The position numbers and the translations under genes are program-made. A stretch of 64,000 bases of DNA, taken from contig JAOABQ010000017.1 of the NCBI GenBank assembly GCA_026418275.1, positions 1 to 64,000 on the forward strand. The letters run 5' to 3'. Shown here piece by piece: positions 27,619 through 36,787 of this stretch; position 1 is the first letter of the stretch; every line of letters begins with the position of its first letter. The notes under the pieces were generated by a model, which worked only from the letters and a program-made list of their open reading frames with translations, ran no database searches and was not told the DNA's origin. The stretch comes from Clostridia bacterium (GTDB lineage: Bacteria; Bacillota; Clostridia; Acetivibrionales; DSM-2933).

Positions 27619-29169
27619 TTAGTTTTCATAGGACAAACAAGACACAGGAATAATTTCCTTAAATTGTGACGGACTTGACCAGTGAAGCTTTGCCACTGCT
27701 TGATCGGAATTTTCATAGTATTCCACCCGTATATCATATTTTTGACCGGCGGTAAGAGTAATGGTACCTGTGCTTTCTGTAGCGCTTTGATCAACCCATT
27801 TGTTGATCAATAAGCGGTTGTTGACCCACAGCCTGACTCCATCATCCCCAACTAAGTGGAAAGTATATGTCTCGGAATACCTTGGCTTTATTTTCCCGGT
27901 CCACCGCACAGAGTAAGTATCCGGGGCTTGTATGTTTAAAAAGGATCCGCTGCCCCAATCGAAATTGATGTTTTGACCCGGGTATATGACCTTTAGGGAC
28001 GTGAAATCCCAATTATCATAGTATTCACCTATCAAGCCTTCGCCATTTTCCATATAGGAGGTATCCTTATCCGGAAAATATAACTGGCTGGTTGATACGA
28101 TTTCCCTTTGCTGGGTATAGCTGGACCAGAAAAACTTCAGTGTCCCCCTTCCGGTGGATTTAAAATATTCTATTTTAATATCATACATCTGCCCTGCATT
28201 GAGATACATGTAATTGGATTCTTCGGCAGCATACTCCCCATCGGTTAACTTATTGAGTATTAAAGCGCCATTAATATATAACCGTACTCTTCCATCGCAG
28301 TATAATGCTAGGCGATACTGTTCCGAATATTTGGGCTGGATTTTACCTGTCCACCTTATGGAATATGTATCCGGACCCATTGGAGGTAAGGGGGGATCCG
28401 TGTACCAGTCAAAGTCGATTTTAGCGTCTGTACGTGATAATACCCTGTTTGTAAAATTTTCATTATCATAGTATTTGCCCAATAAACCTACGCCGCTTCC
28501 AGTGAATGATATTGGCCCATCAGGCAAATACAACTGGCTTTGAGGGACAATTTGCTTTTGCTGCTGCATGGACGACCACAGAAGCTTAGCAGATGCAAGA
28601 TCTGTGTTTTCATAATATTCCATTTTTATATCATACTTTTGTCCGGCTTGTAAGATAATTCTTCCTGACCATTCTGTCTCTGATTGATCCAGCCATTTAT
28701 CTATGATCAATTGGTTGTTAACCCAAAGCCGAACACCGTCATCAGCTCTTGCATAAAAGGTGTATGTTTCAGAGTACAATGGTTGAACTTTTCCCGTCCA
28801 TCTTATAGAAAACCGGTCTTGCCGTATGCCGTGGGCAGGTGCTTCGGTTTTCCAATCAAAATCGACGGTTGGATCTATTCTGGTTATAATCCGGTTGGAC
28901 AAATAATAATCATTAAAATATTCTGCTTTTAAACCGGCACCGTTTCCAGGGTAGGGTACTGGTAACGGTAAGGCGGCTTGCAGTGCTTTTTGCAATGGCT
29001 CTTCTGTGATTGAGTCAGACGTCAATAAAGGACTCTTATTATTTAACACTGCATTTTTTACCTCATATGTACTGTCGGACGCAAAACCGGTACATACACC
29101 TAAATTAAACACCCCGTTTAAGATGAATGACAGGATGAATAAGGTAATAAATTTTCCTTTCTTTTTCAT
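27619..29169 (-). CDS. secreted protein with three PA14 domains
   Basis: The ATG at 29169 follows GAGGAGG. The 516-residue product has a signal peptide (about 1-30, FITLFILSFILNGVF) and three consecutive PA14 domains (about 75-215, 225-365 and 375-515). Each starts with a G-GL-YFN/YYDN-like strand and contains SIRWTGK, YTFY/YTFH and DDGVRLWVNN-type motifs, then GQKYDI-MEYYEN and a WSS end. PA14 domains bind carbohydrate in many glycosidases and adhesins, with calcium held by the DG or DDG loop; domain 2 has CDGRVRLYING there. No catalytic domain or anchor is present. It is probably a secreted glycan-binding protein or spore-surface component. Confidence 0.85.
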   Translation of the reverse strand: MKKKGKFITLFILSFILNGVFNLGVCTGFASDSTYEVKNAVLNNKSPLLTSDSITEEPLQKALQAALPLPVPYPGNGAGLKAEYFNDYYLSNRIITRIDPTVDFDWKTEAPAHGIRQDRFSIRWTGKVQPLYSETYTFYARADDGVRLWVNNQLIIDKWLDQSETEWSGRIILQAGQKYDIKMEYYENTDLASAKLLWSSMQQQKQIVPQSQLYLPDGPISFTGSGVGLLGKYYDNENFTNRVLSRTDAKIDFDWYTDPPLPPMGPDTYSIRWTGKIQPKYSEQYRLALYCDGRVRLYINGALILNKLTDGEYAAEESNYMYLNAGQMYDIKIEYFKSTGRGTLKFFWSSYTQQREIVSTSQLYFPDKDTSYMENGEGLIGEYYDNWDFTSLKVIYPGQNINFDWGSGSFLNIQAPDTYSVRWTGKIKPRYSETYTFHLVGDDGVRLWVNNRLLINKWVDQSATESTGTITLTAGQKYDIRVEYYENSDQAVAKLHWSSPSQFKEIIPVSCLSYEN

Positions 29170-29452
29170 ACAAAATCCTCCTCGTTTAATTTTTAAACTG
29201 ATACAACAATACCTATTTTTATAGCCTTTGTGAATGAATTGAGTATGAAATGCACTAAAATAATGGTGAAATGTTAAAAAATAAAGGTAAACGGATGATA
29301 AATAAGCCTGACATCCAACGTTATAATGTGAATTTGGAGTTTAATAACCTAAGGAACGTATATTGTCATTATATGCGTTTACATAAATTATTGTTATTCG
29401 CTTCCTTAATGTAAAAATATTGAATGAATGATATGATTTATAATGAAACTGT
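29170..29452. other. divergent intergenic region
   Basis: It separates the PA14 gene (minus) from the small membrane protein (plus). It is AT-rich, with no repeat. The ribosome site of the PA14 gene is at 29175-29181. An extended -10 sequence for the plus-strand gene, TGGTATAAT, lies at 29452-29460; its -35 region is poor. Confidence 0.45.
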
Positions 29453-29504
29453 GGTATAATAAGGCTTATATCAGAAAGACTTCAGTGAAAGGGAAACAGT
29501 GCTT

Positions 29505-29831
29505 ATGATTGCAGCCGCCATGATACTCATTACTTTAATATGTGGTGCAATGGCTTTAGCCGTCAGCTGTATTGAGATTAGTTTAACTAATCCGCATAAG
29601 ATGGTATCTTTGTGTCCTGTTTTCTTTTTTTTAAACCTTGTAAGCTGTGAAGTAAAATATTGCTTTTACTTATTAAAGTTTCTTGCAGGTGTTCTTCTTA
29701 TTTCAATTTTGGCTTTTTGTAGTTCTTCCAACCATTTTATTGTTTCATTGGAAATTATTTTTTTCTTTTCCCTTTTAATTCTTGTCATTTACCAAAATCT
29801 AAAAATGATGAAAGTCCTCTCTGTAAAATAA
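29505..29831 (+). CDS. small membrane protein, unknown
   Basis: Starting from the ATG at 29505 (a GTG two codons earlier is possible), the 108-residue product has three hydrophobic segments and few charges, ending in YQNLKMMKVLSVK. I do not recognise it. It lies 115 bases ahead of the SecA-like gene on the same strand and downstream of a TGGTATAAT extended -10 box. Its AT-rich codon use makes it less certain to be real than its neighbours. Confidence 0.45.
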   Translation: MIAAAMILITLICGAMALAVSCIEISLTNPHKMVSLCPVFFFLNLVSCEVKYCFYLLKFLAGVLLISILAFCSSSNHFIVSLEIIFFFSLLILVIYQNLKMMKVLSVK

Positions 29832-29946
29832 TTTATTTGATGTGTTGCATTTTATCAGGATTTTTCCGGTTTCAAAACACCGGAACGATTTTGAGCATTT
29901 GTGACCCAATGACTTTTAAAATATTTATTTACAGGGAGGATTTTTT

Positions 29947-32325
29947 ATGTTGAAAAAACTGTTAAGGTTAAATCATGTTATACGTAACCGCCATCTTCCG
30001 TTAGAATTTAATTTGGAGCCTTATAAAAAAGTTTTAGAAAAAATCAATCATATGAATATGGAGACTTTAAGTGACAAAAGGCTTAAAGAAATGTCTTTTG
30101 AACTCAAAAGTCTCGCCGGGAAAGGAGTTACGGCCGATGAACTGCTTGTGGACGCTTTTGCCCTTGTAAGGGAAGCTTCATGGCGTGTATTGGGAATGAG
30201 ACCCTTTGATGTGCAAGTCATTGCAGGAATTGTTCTTCATAGAGGCAAACTGGCCGAAATGCAAACCGGTGAGGGGAAAACGCTGGCGGCAGTGATGCCG
30301 GCATATTTGAACGCCCTTTTTGGTAAGGGTGTCCACATCTTAACCTTCAATGATTATCTTGCCCACAGGGATGCGGCTTGGATGGGACCAGTGTATGAAT
30401 TTCTCGGGCTAAAAACCGGGTATATTAGAGAGGGTATGAGTATCGATGAAAGGCAGAAGGCATATTCGGCGGATATTACCTATGTTACTGCCAAGGAAGC
30501 TGGTTTTGATTACCTTCGTGATTTTTTGTGTATTGTAAAGGAAAAACTCATTCAACGTCCATTTTATTATGCTATTGTAGATGAAGCTGATTCCATCCTG
30601 ATCGATGAAGCACGGATTCCCCTTGTAATCGCAGGGAGTGTGGACGGAGATACCAATTTATCCCTGGATATGTCCAGAGTAGTCCGGAAACTCATGCATG
30701 GGGTAGACTATGAATTTGATCAGTATGGGCGAAATATCTATCTTACCGAAAGAGGACTTTTCCGGGCGGAAGAGATCTTAGGGTGCGGCAATCTATATGC
30801 CCCCGACAACCTGGAACTTCTTACCGGACTAAATTGTGCGCTCTATGCCGAAAACTTGCTTCAGCGGGATAAAGACTATATTGTTAGGGGCGGAAAGATT
30901 GAGTTGGTAGATGAGTTTACCGGCCGGGTGGCGGAAAAGCGGCACTGGCCGGACAATATCCATGCTGCAGTGGAAGCAAAGGAAGGATTGATTTCAAATA
31001 CCAAGGGTACAATTATGGGATCGGTTGCACTCCAGTATTTCTTAAGCCTCTATCCCAAAATTTCCGGGATGACCGGGACTGCGATTACGGCAGCCCTGGA
31101 ACTAAAGGAATTCTACGGTTTGGATGTGGTGGTGATACCTACCCATAAAAAGTGTATTCGCAAGGATCACCCCGATATGATTTTTACTCATAAAGAAGCT
31201 AAGGAAAAAGCACTGCTTGCGGAAATAAAGAAAGCACATAAAACTGGTCGTCCAGTATTAATCGGGACAGGGAGTGTGGAGGAATCCGAACAACTGGCAG
31301 CCCGGTTAGGTGAAATAGATGTACCTTGCCGGGTGTTGAATGCGAAAAATGATGAGATGGAAGCAAGGATTATTGCAAAGGCCGGAGAGATCGGGGCAGT
31401 GACGGTTTCCACCAACATGGCAGGCCGGGGAGTAGATATCAAGTTGGGCGGTGAACATGAACAAGAAAAAGAACAGGTGGTTTCCTTGGGCGGGCTTTAT
31501 GTTATCGGGACCAACCACCATGAAAGCCGCAGAATTGACAGCCAGCTGAGGGGAAGGGCCGGTCGTCAGGGCGATCCGGGAGAAAGTCGGTTTTTTATCA
31601 GCTTGGAAGATGAGTTGATGGTAAAGTATGATATTATAAAACTGATTCCTATAGAAAATTTCCCTAAAAGACAGGAGGAAGCGGTGGTTGATCCGGTTGT
31701 GAAAAGCAAAATAGAGATTGGGCAGAGGATTGTGGAGGGGTATAATGGAGATATGCGAAGACAGCTTTGGAAATACTCTTTTATCATTGAGCAGCAGAGG
31801 AGGATTATTCACAAAAAGCGTCAGGATATTCTAAAAGATCAGGCACCGCTCAAGCTTTTTGAGACCAAGGCTGGGGAGCGTTATTTCTCCTTACAAAGTA
31901 AAGTGGAGGAATCCGTATTAAAGGATGTTGAAAAGCAGATTACACTATATTATATTAATAAATGTTGGGCAGATTATCTTGATTATATTTCGTATATCCG
32001 GGAAAGCATTCATCTTGTGGTTATCGGAAAGAAAAATCCCTTGGATGAGTTTCATAAGATGGCGATTCATGCTTTTGACAAGATGAAGGAAAGAATTCAG
32101 TTTGAAATTGTAGAGGCGCTTATTAGGGTTCAGATCAGTAAGGATGGAATGGATATGGAGAAAGAGGGAATGAAAAGGCCGTCAGCAACCTGGACATACC
32201 TTATTAGTGACAACCCGGACCAGTTCAGCAACTTGCCTTTCATCATCAAAGCTGCTGTTGCCGCTTTTAGTAAGCCGCTAACGATTTCTCAATCCATTGT
32301 GAAGCGGATTTTCGGAAGAAAATAG
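29947..32325 (+). CDS. SecA-like translocase ATPase (SecA2-like)
   Basis: The 792-residue protein follows GGGAGG. It has the SecA DEAD motor: MQTGEGKT (Walker A, near 104), [32 protein letters not shown] (near 212), a preprotein cross-linking region, and a second motor half with [12 protein letters not shown] and [13 protein letters not shown]. It is shorter than housekeeping SecA and its C terminus (IVKRIFGRK) lacks the cysteine-rich zinc tail that contacts SecB or lipids. The usual YGTNNEFGFDYLRD is altered to [14 protein letters not shown]. Such accessory ATPases export a narrow substrate set. No SecY2 or glycosylation genes are nearby. The PA14 and dockerin proteins are conceivable clients but nothing shows it. 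Confidence 0.88.
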   Translation: MLKKLLRLNHVIRNRHLPLEFNLEPYKKVLEKINHMNMETLSDKRLKEMSFELKSLAGKGVTADELLVDAFALVREASWRVLGMRPFDVQVIAGIVLHRGKLAEMQTGEGKTLAAVMPAYLNALFGKGVHILTFNDYLAHRDAAWMGPVYEFLGLKTGYIREGMSIDERQKAYSADITYVTAKEAGFDYLRDFLCIVKEKLIQRPFYYAIVDEADSILIDEARIPLVIAGSVDGDTNLSLDMSRVVRKLMHGVDYEFDQYGRNIYLTERGLFRAEEILGCGNLYAPDNLELLTGLNCALYAENLLQRDKDYIVRGGKIELVDEFTGRVAEKRHWPDNIHAAVEAKEGLISNTKGTIMGSVALQYFLSLYPKISGMTGTAITAALELKEFYGLDVVVIPTHKKCIRKDHPDMIFTHKEAKEKALLAEIKKAHKTGRPVLIGTGSVEESEQLAARLGEIDVPCRVLNAKNDEMEARIIAKAGEIGAVTVSTNMAGRGVDIKLGGEHEQEKEQVVSLGGLYVIGTNHHESRRIDSQLRGRAGRQGDPGESRFFISLEDELMVKYDIIKLIPIENFPKRQEEAVVDPVVKSKIEIGQRIVEGYNGDMRRQLWKYSFIIEQQRRIIHKKRQDILKDQAPLKLFETKAGERYFSLQSKVEESVLKDVEKQITLYYINKCWADYLDYISYIRESIHLVVIGKKNPLDEFHKMAIHAFDKMKERIQFEIVEALIRVQISKDGMDMEKEGMKRPSATWTYLISDNPDQFSNLPFIIKAAVAAFSKPLTISQSIVKRIFGRK

Positions 32326-32365
32326 GGTGCTTGATTTAAAACACATTTATAGTACATCAGCGACT

Positions 32366-32407
32366 TTCACAATTCTTCATAAAATCTTCATAATTGACTG
32401 ATATAAT
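32366..32407 (+). promoter_or_regulatory. tandem TTCAYA repeats with -10 box, PHO-box-like
   Basis: TTCACA (32366), TTCATA (32376) and TTCATA (32387) recur with a 10- to 11-base period, as OmpR/PhoP-type regulators bind. A TATAAT follows at 32402-32407. The next gene downstream is an OmpR-family regulator, so autoregulation is plausible. Confidence 0.4.
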
Positions 32408-32467
32408 TAAATAAACCATTTAAAGCCCCCCTAAGGCAATAAAAAATGGTTCGTATGAAATAGGTTT

Positions 32468-32505
32468 CAAAGTAAAGGGCCATCTTATGACGGCTCTTTA
32501 CTTTG
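32468..32505 (+). other. 14-bp hairpin in the leader of the two-component operon
   Basis: CAAAGTAAAGGGCC (32468-32481) pairs with GGCTCTTTACTTTG (32492-32505), with one mismatch or wobble, around a 10-base loop. There is no T run after it. It lies between the putative promoter and the regulator gene, so it could be a leader structure or a weak terminator for the SecA-like gene. Confidence 0.5.
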
Positions 32506-32656
32506 TGGGGAGCTTGAAGGCTAAAAGCTTATGGGTTTTTATATGTATAGCACATAACATGTTGGTAAATATAATGGACAGACGGATTTCATCCGGTTAT
32601 TAAAAAAGTATGATCATATCCGATAAAGGATTTAGCAAAGCGCTAGGAGGGGGAAA

Positions 32657-33358
32657 ATGAACCAACAGGATAAGAAAATTCTAGTTGTAGATGATGAGGT
32701 TAAAATTGTAGAAGTAGTCAAGTCCTATCTTGAGCATCATGGTTATATGGTTTATGAGGCATATAACGGTAAGGAGGCTTTGGTTGCCTTCGATTCTATT
32801 GCCCCTTCACTGGTTGTCCTTGATTTGATGCTTCCCGATATGTCCGGGGAAGAAATCTGTAAAACCTTAAGAAAAAAATCACGGGTGCCTATTATTATGC
32901 TTACTGCGAAGGTTGAGGAAGAGGATATTTTAAAAGGTCTTGATATCGGCGCAGACGATTATATAACAAAACCCTTCAGTCCGAAGCAGTTGGTGGCAAG
33001 GGTGGCGGCTGTGCTGCGTAGGATGTCGGATGATACGGCTCCTCTGGCAAATATTATTTCCTTTAACGACGATGACCTTACGTTAGACACTTTAAGATAT
33101 GAAGTTAGAAAACAGGGCAGTTTAGTAAACCTTACGCCCAATGAATATAAAATTCTTATGACAATGGTAAAGTATCCAGCTAAAGTATTTACACGGGATG
33201 AACTTATTAATATCGCTTTAGGCGCGGATTTTGAAGGGTTTGACAGGACCATTGATACCCATATTAAAAATATAAGGCAAAAGATTGAGTCAGACCCTAA
33301 AGCACCTAAGTATATTTTGACAGTTCATGGTGTTGGGTATAGATTTGGTGGTGAATAA
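32657..33358 (+). CDS. OmpR/PhoB-family response regulator
   Basis: The 233-residue protein starts after AGGAGGG. The receiver domain (1-120) has the acidic pocket VDDE, the phospho-acceptor Asp in VVLDLMLPD and the Lys in ITKPFSP. The winged-helix effector domain (about 130-230) has NEYKIL, FTRDELI and DTHIKNIRQKI. It activates or represses target promoters when phosphorylated by its partner kinase, encoded two bases downstream. The tandem repeats at 32366-32392 may be its own site. Confidence 0.93.
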   Translation: MNQQDKKILVVDDEVKIVEVVKSYLEHHGYMVYEAYNGKEALVAFDSIAPSLVVLDLMLPDMSGEEICKTLRKKSRVPIIMLTAKVEEEDILKGLDIGADDYITKPFSPKQLVARVAAVLRRMSDDTAPLANIISFNDDDLTLDTLRYEVRKQGSLVNLTPNEYKILMTMVKYPAKVFTRDELINIALGADFEGFDRTIDTHIKNIRQKIESDPKAPKYILTVHGVGYRFGGE

Positions 33359-33359
33359 A

Positions 33360-34754
33360 ATGAAATATACTTTAAGAACGAAGCTTTCATTCCTTTTTGT
33401 CATTTTGGCCTTAGTCAGCGTCTCACTGATCAGCATTCTTACAAACTTTTTTTTAGAAAAACAGTTCAAGGAGTATATAACTAAAAATTTGAAGAAAAGT
33501 ACAAAGGAAATTGTGACATCCATCGGACAACAATACTCCGAAGGGGGTCAATGGAACTATCGGATGCTGGAGAGTATAGGTGTTAATGCACTGGAAAACG
33601 GTTTTATTATTAGGGTTAGAAGCTTGTCAGGCAAAACCGAATGGGATGCAAATGTGCACAACAACGGGATGTGCCAGAGGATTATTGAGCAAATGTCCCA
33701 TAATATGAGCAAGCGTTATCCGGAAATGAAAGGCGGGTATAAGGAAGAAACACACCCGGTATACAGCAATGATAAAAAAGTAGGAACAGTAGACATTGGA
33801 TATTATGGGCCGTTCTTTTTAAATGACAATGATTTGGCTTTCATTAATACCCTCAATAAGCTGCTCATTGGTGTCGGAATTTTTTCGTTATTATTTGCAC
33901 TGGTGCTTGGGGGCATTATTGCCAAAAGGATCAGTACACCTTTAACCAGGGTTACCAATACGGCACAAATGATTGCCAAAGGTTATTTTGGCGATAGAAT
34001 TACTGAAAAGTCAAATACAAAGGAAATTTGTCAACTGACTTGTTCTATTAATGACCTGGCACATACACTGGAAATGCAGGAAGCGCTTCGAAAACGGTTG
34101 ACGGGTGATGTAGCCCACGAGCTCAGAACTCCCCTTGCCACACTTCAAAGCCATATGGAGGCCATGATGGACGGAATATGGGAGCCAAGTCCTGAAAGAC
34201 TTAAAAGCTGCCATGAAGAGATTATTCGGATCAATAGAATGGTGGGCGATTTGGAAAAATTGGCAAGGTTTGAAGGAGAAAACCTTGTCTTGAATAAGTC
34301 CGACTTCGATGTTGCAGAACTTGCGCAGCGGATTATCCATAACTTTGAAAGGGATTATATCGATAAAGGAGTTAAGCTGGACTTCTATGGAGAAGAGGAA
34401 ATGCTTTACGCAGACAGGGATAAAATAAGCCAGGTTATTGTAAACCTCCTATCCAATGCGCTTAAGTTTACACCGGCTGAGGAAAGCGTTGAATTGGAAG
34501 TTAAAAGCAGTGGGGAGTGGGTTGAAATCGGTGTAAAGGACAGCGGTGCAGGAATTTCGGATGAAGATTTGCCCCATATATTTGAACGGTTTTACCGAGC
34601 TGACAAGTCCAGAAACAGGTTAACCGGCGGAGCCGGAATCGGATTAACCATTACAAAATCAATAGTGGACGCGCATGAAGGTAAGATTGAAGTAAAGAGT
34701 AAGCTCAATGAGGGGTCTGAATTTAGAGTTTTTATACCCAAACAGGTGGAATAA
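33360..34754 (+). CDS. sensor histidine kinase
   Basis: The start is taken as the ATG at 33360, directly after the regulator stop; an in-frame GTG at 33351 overlaps the regulator. The 464-residue kinase has a first membrane helix (about 8-30), an extracytoplasmic sensor region (about 30-155), a second helix (about 160-185), HAMP, the phospho-acceptor H box DVAHELRTPLATLQSH, and an ATPase domain with the N box (NLLSNALKF), G1 (DSGAGI) and G2 (GGAGIGLTI). It probably senses an envelope signal and phosphorylates the regulator upstream. The ligand cannot be read from the sequence. Confidence 0.93.
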   Translation: MKYTLRTKLSFLFVILALVSVSLISILTNFFLEKQFKEYITKNLKKSTKEIVTSIGQQYSEGGQWNYRMLESIGVNALENGFIIRVRSLSGKTEWDANVHNNGMCQRIIEQMSHNMSKRYPEMKGGYKEETHPVYSNDKKVGTVDIGYYGPFFLNDNDLAFINTLNKLLIGVGIFSLLFALVLGGIIAKRISTPLTRVTNTAQMIAKGYFGDRITEKSNTKEICQLTCSINDLAHTLEMQEALRKRLTGDVAHELRTPLATLQSHMEAMMDGIWEPSPERLKSCHEEIIRINRMVGDLEKLARFEGENLVLNKSDFDVAELAQRIIHNFERDYIDKGVKLDFYGEEEMLYADRDKISQVIVNLLSNALKFTPAEESVELEVKSSGEWVEIGVKDSGAGISDEDLPHIFERFYRADKSRNRLTGGAGIGLTITKSIVDAHEGKIEVKSKLNEGSEFRVFIPKQVE

Positions 34755-34770
34755 GGTTCACCTGTTTTTT
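34741..34770 (+). terminator. terminator overlapping the kinase stop codon
   Basis: AACAGGTG (34741-34748) pairs with CACCTGTT (34759-34766), followed by more Ts. The first arm is inside the last codons of the kinase gene. Confidence 0.85.
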
Positions 34771-34948
34771 GTTTGTGAGCATGTATGTATCTATCGATCA
34801 TTCCAATGCAATACCGTAAGGATTTGTTCCGGAAACCATGGCAGAAGAGTTTGAAGGGTAAAAAAATGTAGCATAATGCTGAGTAAATGAATACTATGCA
34901 ATAGGTAACATTTTATGTAACTTAATAAATAAAAAGGAGATGTTTAAG

Positions 34949-35071
34949 ATGTCAGAAAGATGTTTAGGCGGTTTGTTTAATAATGATGAGCTTCTTTGGT
35001 TTATAATTGTTTTCTTGTTACTGTTCTATAGAAGACCGTTTTGCGGCCCTGTGGGACCGGTAGGTTGCTAG
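34949..35071 (+). CDS. 40-residue hydrophobic, sporulation-type peptide
   Basis: An ATG at 34949 follows AAAAAGGAGATG, one of the best ribosome sites in the window. The peptide reads MSERCLGGLFNNDELLWFII and ends FCGPVGPVGC, with one membrane helix (FIIVFLLLFY) and two arginines after it. The composition recalls the small YjcZ-like and coat-associated peptides of spore formers, but that is only a likeness. It lies alone between a terminator upstream and a strong terminator downstream (35178-35219), which supports its being a separate gene. Confidence 0.7.
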   Translation: MSERCLGGLFNNDELLWFIIVFLLLFYRRPFCGPVGPVGC

Positions 35072-35177
35072 ACTGTAATAATCCGGCTTAAGAGTGTTTA
35101 TCCGAAGGCGGAAAATGCCAATTCTACGCGGCACTTGCATAACAGATTATCTTTATCTTCTAACATCAAGCTGTAAA

Positions 35178-35219
35178 AAATATTTGGAAGGAAGGTACGG
35201 TACTCCCTTCCAAATATTT
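35178..35219. terminator. strong bidirectional terminator
   Basis: AAATATTTGGAAGG (35178-35191) pairs with CCTTCCAAATATTT (35206-35219), a perfect 14-bp stem with A-rich and T-rich flanks. It can end both the 40-residue peptide gene and the convergent arsM gene. Confidence 0.9.
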
Positions 35220-35235
35220 TCTTTAGAGCCCTCCT

Positions 35236-36054
35236 CTATTTTACTGCCTTAATGAAGGCACTTGCGAAAACCCCATCCAACAAATCCAGATTAACACCTT
35301 CTACCGTCTTGCTCAAGTTTTTATCCTTTAGAAAAGTGCTTTCAATGAGTGATTTGGTATAAATATGTACCGGTTCAACCTCTATATTCTTAAATCCGAC
35401 CTTTTCCAAAATATTTTCATACTCTTCTACGCGAAGTGTACCACCTAGGCACCCACACAACATGCTGGTTTTTTGCCTGAGTACCGCAGGAATTTCCCTT
35501 AAGTGAACGATATCTGCGATTGCCAGTCTGCCTCCCGCCTTTAAAACCCGATAGCTTTCAGATAAAGCTTTTTCCTTATCATCCGAGAGATTGATTACAC
35601 AATTGGACATAATCACATCAATAGACTTGTCGGGAAGTGGAATATCTTCAATATATCCCTTTAAAAACTCAACGTTGGAAACGCCCATACTTACCTTGTT
35701 TTTATTTGCAAGCGCAAGCATTTCGTCCGTCATATCCAATCCATAAACTCTCCCGCTTTTTCCTACGTGCTTGGAAGCCATAAGGACATTGATTCCTCCG
35801 CCGCTTCCAAGATCTAAAACAATTTCACCTTCTTTTAAGCCGGCAAAGAGTAAGGGGTTCGCACAGCCTAAGGATGCATCAACAGCTTGCTTCGGCAAGC
35901 TGGATAAGTTTTCCCCATGGTATAGGATAGAAGACTTGCTTACCTCTCCACAGCAGGAAGAACTGGAACAACAACCTGCTTGGGAGCTTTCACTCACCTT
36001 GCTTGCTATACCTCCATAATATTCTTTTATTTTGCTTTTAAGATCTAAATCCAT
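35236..36054 (-). CDS. arsM: arsenite methyltransferase
   Basis: The start chosen is the ATG at 36054, spaced six bases from AAAGGAGA; the ATG two codons earlier is too close to that site. The 272-residue enzyme has an N-terminal cysteine group (CCSSSSCCGE), a SAM-binding motif VLDLGSGGGINV, an NCVINLS motif and a downstream MLCGCLGG. These cysteines match the arsenic-binding Cys of ArsM. It transfers methyl groups from SAM to As(III), giving mono- to trimethylated products in the cytoplasm. It is the second gene of an operon with the MarR gene 19 bases upstream and lies next to arsR and acr3. Confidence 0.93.
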   Translation of the reverse strand: MDLDLKSKIKEYYGGIASKVSESSQAGCCSSSSCCGEVSKSSILYHGENLSSLPKQAVDASLGCANPLLFAGLKEGEIVLDLGSGGGINVLMASKHVGKSGRVYGLDMTDEMLALANKNKVSMGVSNVEFLKGYIEDIPLPDKSIDVIMSNCVINLSDDKEKALSESYRVLKAGGRLAIADIVHLREIPAVLRQKTSMLCGCLGGTLRVEEYENILEKVGFKNIEVEPVHIYTKSLIESTFLKDKNLSKTVEGVNLDLLDGVFASAFIKAVK

Positions 36055-36073
36055 ATACATTCTCCTTTCAATA

Positions 36074-36520
36074 TTATCTGCAGCAGTTATTATTACCAAT
36101 CGCATCCAAGAGGATTTGAAGGCTTTCAATAACCTGCTGCCTTTTGTCTTCCAATATGGATTCATAAACTTTTTTAAAGTAAAGATCCATACTGACCTCA
36201 ATGCCTTCAAATATCTTTTTTCCGTTTTCAGTCAGTTTGATGGTTACATACCTCCTGTCATCGGGATCTATTTCGCGCTCGGCTAAATGATCAGTGACAA
36301 GATTGTTTACTGTCCTGCTCATAGTACTTTTATCCAAGTTTAAAAGATCCGCCAGATCATTGAGTGAAATGGAAGTGGCTCTTCCAATCTCAATAATGGC
36401 ATGACACTGGGCAAAAGTAATGCCGCAGCAAGATAATACACTTTTTTCCAAAAAAACGAATTTTCTTTCTAACAAACTGATTAGTTCTCGTAATTGGCTC
36501 GAATGATTTTTATGGCCCAT
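36074..36520 (-). CDS. MarR-family regulator, probably arsenic-responsive
   Basis: The 148-residue protein starts after GAGGTG. It has the MarR winged helix: SLNDLADLLNLDKSTMSRTV as recognition region and DPDDRRYVTIKLTENGK as wing. Cysteines are unusually placed: CCGITFAQC near residues 31-39 and a C-terminal NNNCCR. In a locus with ArsM, these could bind As(III) and release DNA; this is inference, as MarR proteins more often bind phenolic ligands or sense oxidation. A perfect palindrome, AGTTGCAA-A-TTGCAACT, overlaps its own promoter and is the likely operator. Confidence 0.88.
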   Translation of the reverse strand: MGHKNHSSQLRELISLLERKFVFLEKSVLSCCGITFAQCHAIIEIGRATSISLNDLADLLNLDKSTMSRTVNNLVTDHLAEREIDPDDRRYVTIKLTENGKKIFEGIEVSMDLYFKKVYESILEDKRQQVIESLQILLDAIGNNNCCR

Positions 36521-36537
36521 AGAATCACCTCAAAATA

Positions 36538-36567
36538 ATTGTAACATAAAACAGTTGCAAATTGCAA
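36538..36567 (-). promoter_or_regulatory. promoter of the marR-arsM operon
   Basis: On the minus strand TTGCAA (36567-36562), an 18-base spacer and TACAAT (36543-36538). The -35 box is half of the MarR-type palindrome, so binding and polymerase should compete. Confidence 0.65.
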
Positions 36568-36569
36568 CT
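36553..36569. promoter_or_regulatory. MarR operator palindrome
   Basis: AGTTGCAA (36553-36560), a central A, then TTGCAACT (36562-36569). The TTGCAA core with TTGCAA mirror is a classic MarR-type site. Confidence 0.75.
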
Positions 36570-36631
36570 AATAAATTTTATTTTTCTGCAGAGTTTTACA
36601 AATAATTAACACAAATATGGATTAGGATGAG

Positions 36632-36686
36632 TTTCATTTATTAGTTGTTTGGTATATAATAATCGTATAATCGGTTAGACGATTAT
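36632..36686 (+). promoter_or_regulatory. arsR promoter with operator
   Basis: TTTCAT (36632-36637), a 17-base spacer and TATAAT (36655-36660). An inverted repeat, ATAATCGT (36659-36666) and ACGATTAT (36679-36686), starts at the -10 box, the expected place for ArsR repression. About 100 bases of leader separate it from the arsR ATG. Confidence 0.7.
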
Positions 36687-36787
36687 ATACAAATTTTCAA
36701 ATGGGGGTGTAAATTCTTGGGTTCTTAATGTTAAACGGGCTTTTGTCCAAGTTAATCATAACTTCTTTATAGGCAGAGAGGTAAACA

